DNA of 32,015 nucleotides from JAYZDB01 sp036338025 (GTDB taxonomy: Bacteria > Planctomycetota > UBA1135 > UBA2386), in assembly GCA_036338025.1 (NCBI GenBank), contig JAYZDB010000072.1:1-32015 (forward strand), written 5' to 3'. A program made the translations under genes and the position numbers. Positions 24,198 to 30,237 of this stretch are shown piece by piece. The notes under the pieces are model-generated. The model was not told the DNA's origin, ran no database searches, and worked only from the letters and a program-made list of their open reading frames with translations. Every line of letters begins with the position of its first letter. Position 1 is the stretch's first letter.

Positions 24198-26231
24198 ATG
24201 AAATCACTCGCAACCACTTCGCGTCTCTTCAGCTTCCTGGCTGCTGTCGCCGTCCTCGCTGCCAGCGTCACGACGCAGGCGAAACCCGATCCCAAGCGCT
24301 TCGGCCGCATCATGGAGCGGGTGGTCATCTACTTGCGAGAACTTCATCTCACGGACCAGAAGCTCGACGACACCGTGGCAAAGCGGGCCTTCGACGGCCT
24401 ACTCGAGTCCCTTGACCCCCTGAAGCTCTACCTGACCTCCGACGATGTCGCGGAGTTCCGCAAATCGCGAACTTCAGTCGATGACATGCTGAAGGCCGGC
24501 GACATGTCCCTGGCCACGAAGATGTGGCAACGCTACATCGAACGCCTCAGTGAGCGGGTCAGCTGGGTCGAAGACCTACTCAACCAGGCGCCGGACTTCA
24601 CCCTGCAGGAGCGCTTCGTAACCGACTACGAATCGGCGCAATTCGCATCCAACGAAGCGGAGGCCCGCGAACGTTGGAGGCGTCGCATCAAGTACGACCT
24701 GTTACGCCTGAAAGCTGATGACGTCGAAGTCAAGGAAGCTCACGAGCGCCTCAAACGGCGCTACGCATCTCTCGAGAGACGGCTCAAGCAATTTGACGAC
24801 GAAGACGTCCTGGCGATGTTCATCACCGCAATCTCCACGGGTTTCGACCCGCACACCACCTACATGGCGCCACGAGTGCTCGAGAACTTCGAGATCCACA
24901 TGCGCCTCAACTACCAAGGTATCGGTGCCAGGCTGAATGACGTCGACGGCTACGCCGAGATCGAGAGCATCATGCCCGGTGGTGCCGTCTCAAAGCAGGG
25001 CGGTCTCGAGCCGGGTGACAAGATCGTTGCCGTTGCCCAGGGCAAGGACGGCGAATTCGAGGACGTCGTGGGGATGCGCTTGACAGATGTCGTGAAACGC
25101 ATCCGCGGCAAGGAAGGCACCATCGTACGCCTCAAACTCTCTCCGGTCGGAGGCGGCAAACAGAAGGTCACCAGCATCGTCCGGGCCCGTACCGAACTCG
25201 TCGACGAGAAGGCCATTGGCGAGATCTACGACATAACAGACAACCTTGGAGAGACGCCTCGGACTTCCAAGGTTGGAGTCATCGACCTGCCAAGCTTCTA
25301 CGGCAACATGGGAGGCGGCCAGCAACACCGCAGCGCTACTCGTGATGTCAGCAATCTACTGCAGCAGTTCAAGGCCAAGGGAGTCGGCTCCGTCATCCTG
25401 GACCTGCGCACAAACGGTGGCGGGCTGCTCACCGAAGCCGTCAAGGTCACTGGCTTGTTCATCGACCGCGGAACGGTGGTCAAGGTCAGGGGCTTCGACG
25501 GCAGAGTCCGTCGACGCACTGACAAGTCCAACAAGGCCGAGTGGAAAGGCCCCTTGATTGTCTTGACCAGCAAGTTCAGCGCTAGCGCCAGTGAGATCGT
25601 GGCCGGCGCAATCAAGGACTATCAACGCGGCCTGGTGGTCGGTGATGACTCGACCCACGGCAAAGGCACAGTGCAGCAAGTCCTGGAGATTGGCCGCCCA
25701 CTCCAACGTAACGACAAGCCCGAAAAGCTCGGTGCCCTGAAGCTCACGATCCAGCAGTTTTACCGCCCTGGCGGTCTCAGCACGCAACAACGCGGTGTTC
25801 GATCGGACGTTGTCATCCCCTCGATCACCAACGAGATCAGCGAAGGCGAGGCCGAGTTGCCATTCGCCATCCCGTTCAGCAAAGTCGCCAGCGACAAGGT
25901 GCGAAACTACGGGATGGCAACCAAGGACATCAAGCAGAAGATCGCCGCCCGCTCGGAGATACGGCGCAGCTCTTCCAAGTACTTCAAACGGCAACGGCGG
26001 CTGATCAAATCCTACCTACAGCGCAAGAACCAGAAGAGCGTCACCCTGAACGCGGCCGAGTTCACGGCTCTGCGCAAAGCCTTCGCTGACACTGACAAGG
26101 AAGCCAAGAAGGTGGTCGCAAACACCGACAAGCGCACGATCCTGAAGGATGAATTCCTGGATGAGATTCTCGCCGTGGCGGCAGACTACGCTTCGCTGGT
26201 CCGGGGTGTTAGTCTTGCGTCCAAGCGGTGA
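24198..26231 (+). CDS. prc: Prc-type carboxy-terminal (tail-specific) protease, S41 family
   Basis: Exported serine protease of 677 residues that degrades proteins from their C-termini in the periplasm. A signal peptide covers about residues 1-27 (SLATTSRLFSFLAAVAVLAA, ending TQA). A helical N-terminal domain follows with TSDDVAEF and DPHTTYM. A PDZ domain near 240-330 contains GIGARLNDVDG and GLEPGDKIV. In the S41 core the nucleophile is in SASASE (461-466, probably S463) and the general base is K489 in HGKGTVQQV. The C-terminal about 100 residues are basic and helical, as in the Prc/DUF3340 extension. The ATG at 24198 was chosen because the signal peptide starts there. The stop overlaps the next start in GTGA. 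Confidence 0.94.
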   Translation: MKSLATTSRLFSFLAAVAVLAASVTTQAKPDPKRFGRIMERVVIYLRELHLTDQKLDDTVAKRAFDGLLESLDPLKLYLTSDDVAEFRKSRTSVDDMLKAGDMSLATKMWQRYIERLSERVSWVEDLLNQAPDFTLQERFVTDYESAQFASNEAEARERWRRRIKYDLLRLKADDVEVKEAHERLKRRYASLERRLKQFDDEDVLAMFITAISTGFDPHTTYMAPRVLENFEIHMRLNYQGIGARLNDVDGYAEIESIMPGGAVSKQGGLEPGDKIVAVAQGKDGEFEDVVGMRLTDVVKRIRGKEGTIVRLKLSPVGGGKQKVTSIVRARTELVDEKAIGEIYDITDNLGETPRTSKVGVIDLPSFYGNMGGGQQHRSATRDVSNLLQQFKAKGVGSVILDLRTNGGGLLTEAVKVTGLFIDRGTVVKVRGFDGRVRRRTDKSNKAEWKGPLIVLTSKFSASASEIVAGAIKDYQRGLVVGDDSTHGKGTVQQVLEIGRPLQRNDKPEKLGALKLTIQQFYRPGGLSTQQRGVRSDVVIPSITNEISEGEAELPFAIPFSKVASDKVRNYGMATKDIKQKIAARSEIRRSSSKYFKRQRRLIKSYLQRKNQKSVTLNAAEFTALRKAFADTDKEAKKVVANTDKRTILKDEFLDEILAVAADYASLVRGVSLASKR

Positions 26232-27742
26232 ACTCAAGAATCCTGACCCTGGTATCCAGCTGGCTCACGATCGACTTCTTCGGCGATAGCCGGAGAACGG
26301 GTGAGGCCGGTAGTTCGCTCACCTCAACGATCTTCACGCAGGCCTTCGTCGGACTGCTGTTCGCCTCGGTCTTCTTGCCAGACGATTCCGAGCTTTCACC
26401 GGTCTCCTACATCGCAGCCAACCTCTCCTTGTCCACGATCCTGATCGGGATCGGCATGCTCGGCGAATCCACTCGCTACAAGCGGGAACTGGCTGACGAG
26501 TACATGGTGTTTACGGCACCCCTGACAGCACGCTCACTCACCCTCGCACGCATTCTCCACCGCAGCTTCTACCTCTGCCTGGTTACCACCGGCATGGCGA
26601 TCCCGCCTGCCATACTGTGCTACTGGTTGTGCGGCCACAACATCCTCGTCGTGCCGTTCTACATCCTGCTGGCGAACATTGTCGCCGGATTGATGAGCGG
26701 GTTTCTCGCGACGTTCACCCTGTTCGTACATCTGACCCTTGGCCCAGCCCGAGCACAGTTGCTGGCCGGGACCGTCAAGGGACTGATGCTGGGCGGGGGG
26801 TTCGTGGGGTTCGCGATCTGCCTGCCCCACATGTCCGAAACGGCCGCGGAATTGCCGATCGGGCGGACCGGCGCACTGCTGTGGCCACCATACTGGGCAG
26901 CCCACATCATCAGCCACCCCGGTAGCTCGAGCACCTTCTGGCTGTTACTCCTCGGCACCGCCACACTCCTGCTGCTGATCGGCTCGGTCCTGCACCGGAT
27001 GCGTCGAAGCCGACGGTATCGCCGGCCCGAGCGCGCCGGTTGGTTGGCGAGTCTCGATCGACGGCTGGCCGGGAGCGGACCGCTGCTCGGGGTGACGCGT
27101 TTCGTTTCGACGATGCTGTATCGGAGTCCAGGGTTTCGTGGACGTGTGCTACCCCTGTTTGGAATGCCTGCAGCGATGGTCCTGCTCAGTCTCTGGGACC
27201 TCGAAGACGGCCGGGCACGCCTCCTGTTGCTCGGGATCACCATGCAATTCCCCGCCATCTTCCTGCCGTTCCTGGTCGCGTTTCTGCCGCGCTCCGATCA
27301 CGAACATGCTGGCTGGCTGTTCGAAACCTCCCCGCATCAAGGCCTGGCACTCTACCGATCCGGCAGCTTGCTGGCCCTGACCACCCACGTGCTTCTACCG
27401 CTTCAGCTCGTGACCCTGATCGCTCTGCTAGCGGCCGGCAGCGGGTCGGCAGAAGAGGTCCTGTTCGCTGTGGTGATGCCAGTCTTCTCCTTGGCGCTCG
27501 GCGTCCTGGTGGCTGAAGTCAGCCTGCAAGCACTCCACCACCGACCGTTCACGGCCGACTCCGAAAGCGGTGAAGAGAGCGCCGCGCTGAGTGGCCTGAT
27601 GGCAGCCGCGATTGGCCTGGCTTTCTTGGGAGGACTCGTTTCGATCTTCGCTGCCAGCCCAGTGGGATGGCTGGCTACGCTCGTGACTGTCATCTTCGCG
27701 ATCTCCCGGCTCCGCTCCACGAGGCACCGTGTCTACACCTGA
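26228..27742 (+). CDS. polytopic membrane protein, ABC-2 permease-like
   Basis: A 504-residue integral membrane protein with roughly ten to twelve hydrophobic segments. The first is near residues 33-50 (STIFTQAFVGLLFASVF), the last two lie in residues 455-495. Between them lie a basic cytoplasmic loop (RRSRRYRRPERAG) and a cluster of four to five helices. The cytoplasmic segment ESTRYKRELADEYMVFTAPLTARSLTLARI resembles the coupling region of large ABC-2 permeases (ends given: ESTRYKREL and LTLARI). The start is GTG at 26228, overlapping the protease stop by 4 bp, which points to translational coupling. The best guess is an ABC-2 exporter permease, perhaps served by the orphan ATPase at 3838. 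The link to the protease is unexplained. Confidence 0.72.
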   Translation: MNSRILTLVSSWLTIDFFGDSRRTGEAGSSLTSTIFTQAFVGLLFASVFLPDDSELSPVSYIAANLSLSTILIGIGMLGESTRYKRELADEYMVFTAPLTARSLTLARILHRSFYLCLVTTGMAIPPAILCYWLCGHNILVVPFYILLANIVAGLMSGFLATFTLFVHLTLGPARAQLLAGTVKGLMLGGGFVGFAICLPHMSETAAELPIGRTGALLWPPYWAAHIISHPGSSSTFWLLLLGTATLLLLIGSVLHRMRRSRRYRRPERAGWLASLDRRLAGSGPLLGVTRFVSTMLYRSPGFRGRVLPLFGMPAAMVLLSLWDLEDGRARLLLLGITMQFPAIFLPFLVAFLPRSDHEHAGWLFETSPHQGLALYRSGSLLALTTHVLLPLQLVTLIALLAAGSGSAEEVLFAVVMPVFSLALGVLVAEVSLQALHHRPFTADSESGEESAALSGLMAAAIGLAFLGGLVSIFAASPVGWLATLVTVIFAISRLRSTRHRVYT

Positions 27743-27881
27743 GTCCACCGACAGCGTCAACGCGCGCCTCTCCGAACGGTCGACGCTGCGTCGTGAGTTG
27801 TTTGCTATCCTGGTGTTGTACCTGACTCAATGCGCATTGCCGGTGCTCATCGGTCTCGCTTTCGGTCCGGAGTGTCCGTGA
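27729..27881 (+). CDS. possible 50-aa single-span membrane peptide
   Basis: A GTG-started frame overlapping the end of the previous gene by 14 bp encodes 50 residues: a polar N-terminus, RRE at 21-23, then one hydrophobic span (LFAILVLYLTQCALPVLIGL) and a stop after FGPECP. It reads like the beginning of a larger membrane protein that stops early, so it may be a remnant or a genuine small membrane protein of the protease-permease operon. There is no independent support. Confidence 0.35.
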   Translation: MSTPESTDSVNARLSERSTLRRELFAILVLYLTQCALPVLIGLAFGPECP

Positions 27882-27900
27882 CAAGCCCGTTCTCTTGCGG

Positions 27901-27914
27901 GAATTGCGCAATTC
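27901..27914. promoter_or_regulatory. perfect 14-bp palindrome upstream of a small gene
   Basis: GAATTGCGCAATTC is fully self-complementary. It lies 35 bp upstream of the ATG at 27949, where a dimeric regulator could bind. It could equally be chance. Confidence 0.3.
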
Positions 27915-27948
27915 GCCTACCCTGGCGAAGTCCAGAGGAGACGCGCCC

Positions 27949-28158
27949 ATGCACTCATCTGCCTCGAAAATCGAGCTTGTACCCCACGACGAGACACCAT
28001 CGTCGGAAGGCAGCGATGCCAAGGAAGCCGCGCTTCAACAGTCCGACGAACTGGCCGAGCCAAGGGAACGAGACCGCTTCAGTCCCGACGAGTACCAGGA
28101 AACCGACCGGTACAAGTTGGTAATTCCATACCAACTGATTCCGGGTCGGGACGGCTAG
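27949..28158 (+). CDS. small acidic hypothetical protein (69 aa)
   Basis: Not recognised. It is a 69-residue protein without signal or membrane segment, rich in Glu, Asp and Ser in residues 13-50 and ending in a more hydrophobic YKLVIPYQLIPGRDG. The ATG at 27949 has one of the best ribosome binding sites in the window (AGAGGAG, 8 bp spacing), which is the main argument that it is real. It lies upstream of the histone gene on the same strand with a 152-bp gap. Confidence 0.6.
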   Translation: MHSSASKIELVPHDETPSSEGSDAKEAALQQSDELAEPRERDRFSPDEYQETDRYKLVIPYQLIPGRDG

Positions 28159-28240
28159 GCTCCTGGCGAACCGCGAAGAATCGGCCCTGAGACCGCTGAA
28201 ACGACCTTTTGGCGGCAGAAATCGCGTATTCGGTGTTTTG

Positions 28241-28255
28241 ACCAAGGCCCTTGGT
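28241..28255. promoter_or_regulatory. inverted repeat in the histone gene leader
   Basis: ACCAAGG and CCTTGGT flank a central C, 56 bp upstream of the histone start codon. A TTGACC (28238-28243) overlaps its left arm and could be a -35 element, but no convincing -10 box lies at the right distance. A binding site for a regulator is possible. Confidence 0.3.
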
Positions 28256-28310
28256 ATGCGAGGATTCGAACTCAGTTGTCCCAAGCAAAACCACAACCCT
28301 TAAAAAGCAA

Positions 28311-28538
28311 ATGGTAGCAGAAGAGAACACGTCCGCAGATCAGGCGGCTTCCGCAACGGATATGTTGTTGGTCGGCAGCAAGACCAAGGCTGCACTCAAG
28401 AGCCACGGCGTAAACGTCTCCGGCGATTGCATCGATGCCCTGAACGCAGTTGTTCACTGGTACATCGAGCAGGCCGCTCGTCGCGCCGGCAACAACGGCC
28501 GTAAGACCGTTCGGGGTCACGACTTCATTAGCATGTAG
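28311..28538 (+). CDS. bacterial histone-fold protein (archaeal-type singlet)
   Basis: A 75-residue protein that reads as a single histone fold. After a loose N-terminal tail come alpha-1 (GSKTKAALKSHG), loop 1 (VNVSGD), the long alpha-2 (residues about 41-63, CIDALNAVVHWYIEQAA), and loop 2 with RKTVRGHDF. That last block is equivalent to the RKTVKxxD block of archaeal histones, which contacts DNA and forms the R-T/R-D pair. Alpha-3 is very short (GHDFISM). Such single-fold histones are known from Bdellovibrio and are expected to dimerise and coat or bend DNA. The ATG at 28311 has no clear ribosome binding site; an upstream TTG (28251) and an internal ATG (28362) are alternatives. It stands alone, with a convergent rluD beyond. 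Confidence 0.85.
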   Translation: MVAEENTSADQAASATDMLLVGSKTKAALKSHGVNVSGDCIDALNAVVHWYIEQAARRAGNNGRKTVRGHDFISM

Positions 28539-28553
28539 TCGGGCCCCAGGCAC

Positions 28554-28599
28554 CAGAACGTCGCCAGAGGAGCCCCGCGCTCGCTTGGCGACGGTTCTG
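28554..28599. terminator. stable hairpin between the convergent histone and rluD genes
   Basis: CAGAACGTCGCCA (28554-28566) pairs with TGGCGACGGTTCTG (28586-28599) with a single bulged base. Outer bases (GGGCCCCAGG and CCTGGCCCC) can extend the stem imperfectly. No U-run follows on either strand, so it may be a factor-assisted or transcript-protecting structure shared by both genes and not a classical terminator. Confidence 0.5.
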
Positions 28600-28637
28600 T
28601 GCGTGCCACGACCCTGGCCCCGAATCAGGACGATCGG

Positions 28638-29639
28638 CTAGCCGTCGAGCAGGCCGGACATGTCCGCAGGTAACGGCGCCGCCAGCGTCATCTGACGCTC
28701 TTCCCAGGGGTGGAAGAACTCGATGCTCGTGCTGTGCAAGGCGTGGCGGTCAAGGATGAGCCGGGCCTGGGTTTCGGCGCTTAGCGTACCGCTCAGGTAT
28801 TCCAGGAAGACGGCATCCTCAACCCCATAGACCTTGTCCCCGACCAGCGGACAGCCGACCGCCGCCATGTGCACCCGGAGCTGGTGGGTGCGCCCGGTCT
28901 TGGGACGTAACTCGACCAGGGCAAAGCGGCTACTCTTGCGAAGGACACGGTAGTGGGTCAAGGCTGACAGCCCCGAACCGTCCGGTCTCACCTCTTGCTT
29001 GAGCTTGATCTCGGAGTCCCTGGCCACCCCAATCGACAGATCGATGCTGCCTTCCTCATCCGGTGGGCTGCCGTGCACCACCGCCTGGTAGGTCTTGGCG
29101 ACCTGCCGCTCCTCGAACTGGATCGCGATCTTGGCATGAAGATCCGGATTCAGGCTGGCCATCACCAGGCCGGAGGTCTCGCGGTCGATCCGGTGCAGGA
29201 GACGCGGAACGACATCGTGATCCGCATCGTCTGGGCGACGAAAGTGCGTGTGCAGCCAGTGGATCAAGGTGCCGTAGACGCGGCGCCCAGCGGGGTGCAC
29301 CGCCAACCCGGCTGGCTTGTCGACGGCTATCATGCCCTTGTCCTGGTAGATCACGTGGATGTCATCACCTGCCGGGGCAACGTCCTCGGCGGGGTCAGGC
29401 CGCTTCGGGATCTTGATGACGATCACGTCCCCATCTCGGACCTTGCTCGACTTGCGCACCTTGCGGCCCGCCAAATGCACATAGCCATCACGAATCAACT
29501 CCAGGATCGAGTTTCTCGACCGCCAGGTGAGGAAATGGGTCAGGGCAACGTCAAGACGGGCGCCGTGCAAGGTCGCATCGATCTGCACCTTGACCTCTTC
29601 TAATGGCTTGCTGAGGTCTCGCGGCGGTTCGCCACGCAT
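28638..29639 (-). CDS. RluD-family 23S rRNA pseudouridine synthase
   Basis: RNA-modifying enzyme of 333 residues that converts uridine to pseudouridine, probably in 23S rRNA. An S4 RNA-binding domain spans about residues 18-68 (RLDVALTHFL, then SILELIRDGYVHLAG). The catalytic domain has DKPAGLAVHPAG, the catalytic aspartate in HRIDRETSGL (usually HRLDxxTSG), KTYQAVVHG and the late GRTHQLRVHMA. The ATG at 29639 gives a start at the usual distance from the S4 domain. It lies 29 bp downstream of rpsU on the same strand, so both ribosome-related genes are probably one operon. RluD versus RluC-type target choice cannot be settled by eye. Confidence 0.93.
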   Translation of the reverse strand: MRGEPPRDLSKPLEEVKVQIDATLHGARLDVALTHFLTWRSRNSILELIRDGYVHLAGRKVRKSSKVRDGDVIVIKIPKRPDPAEDVAPAGDDIHVIYQDKGMIAVDKPAGLAVHPAGRRVYGTLIHWLHTHFRRPDDADHDVVPRLLHRIDRETSGLVMASLNPDLHAKIAIQFEERQVAKTYQAVVHGSPPDEEGSIDLSIGVARDSEIKLKQEVRPDGSGLSALTHYRVLRKSSRFALVELRPKTGRTHQLRVHMAAVGCPLVGDKVYGVEDAVFLEYLSGTLSAETQARLILDRHALHSTSIEFFHPWEERQMTLAAPLPADMSGLLDG

Positions 29640-29668
29640 CCGGGGAATCACCGGTCCCCCCTCGCCGC

Positions 29669-30094
29669 CTACTCGGCGGAATCGGGAGTCGGGGATGGAG
29701 TCGGCGCAGTGCTGACTGCGGCTGCAACATCCGCCGCGGAAGCGGGGTCTGCCGGGCCGGCCGAGGCGTCCCGCAGCAGTTCCTTGCCCTTCTCCTCGAG
29801 CGCCGCCGCTGTCGCGACCGATACATCCTGCTGCTCGCCGGAATCGCTGCCGCCCTTGCGGAACTTCGACTTCTTGGCGGTCCGCCGGACCTTTGTCGGA
29901 CCCATGGCCCGACGCTGGGCTCGCTGCATCGTACGAATCCGTTCGCGACGCTCCCTGCGCTCCCGATCGCTCTTCTTCTCGAAGTAGTTGTACTTCTTGG
30001 CGAGGCGAAAGATGCCAGCGTAGTTGCACTGACGCTTGAATCGCCGAAGTGCTGATTCGAGCGGCTCGTTAGGACGGACTTGGATACGGATCAT
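29669..30094 (-). CDS. rpsU: ribosomal protein bS21 with long C-terminal extension
   Basis: Small-subunit ribosomal protein. Residues 1-62 are a clear bS21: IRIQVRPNEPLESALRRFKR, then AKKYNYFEKKSDRERR and a basic helix. Standard bS21 has about 60-70 residues, whereas this frame runs for 141. Residues about 63-85 remain basic (RRTAKKSKFRKGG), and from about 90 onward the tail is acidic and rich in Ala and Pro (ends PTPSPTPDSAE). No stop codon or frameshift is seen. The ATG at 30094 is the expected start of the family. It precedes rluD, and a palindrome lies 60-77 bp upstream. Confidence 0.93.
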   Translation of the reverse strand: MIRIQVRPNEPLESALRRFKRQCNYAGIFRLAKKYNYFEKKSDRERRERRERIRTMQRAQRRAMGPTKVRRTAKKSKFRKGGSDSGEQQDVSVATAAALEEKGKELLRDASAGPADPASAADVAAAVSTAPTPSPTPDSAE

Positions 30095-30153
30095 TCAGGA
30101 AGACGTCGATGTGGTGGACAGCAAAAAGGTCTGACTGGAAAGCGGCGGTATAT

Positions 30154-30170
30154 CCGTGGATCATCCACGG
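30154..30170. promoter_or_regulatory. 17-nt palindrome between rpsU and recD2
   Basis: CCGTGGAT and ATCCACGG flank a single C. The site lies in the divergent gap, 60 bp from the rpsU start and 68 bp from the recD2 start. It could be an operator or, in the rpsU leader RNA, a hairpin involved in ribosomal-protein feedback. Confidence 0.35.
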
Positions 30171-30237
30171 GACGACCCCTGTCCCCAGTTCAGAGGGCGC
30201 GACAGGATAGCTCTACCTTGGCACAGGGCAACTTCCG

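Noticed and set aside
28255..28285. tRNA-like T-arm (GGATTCGAACTC) on the minus strand, hinting at a tRNA or tmRNA 3' end
   Set aside because: The stem pairs only three bases around an eight-base loop, and no matching acceptor, D-arm or anticodon arm exists within a tRNA or tmRNA length.
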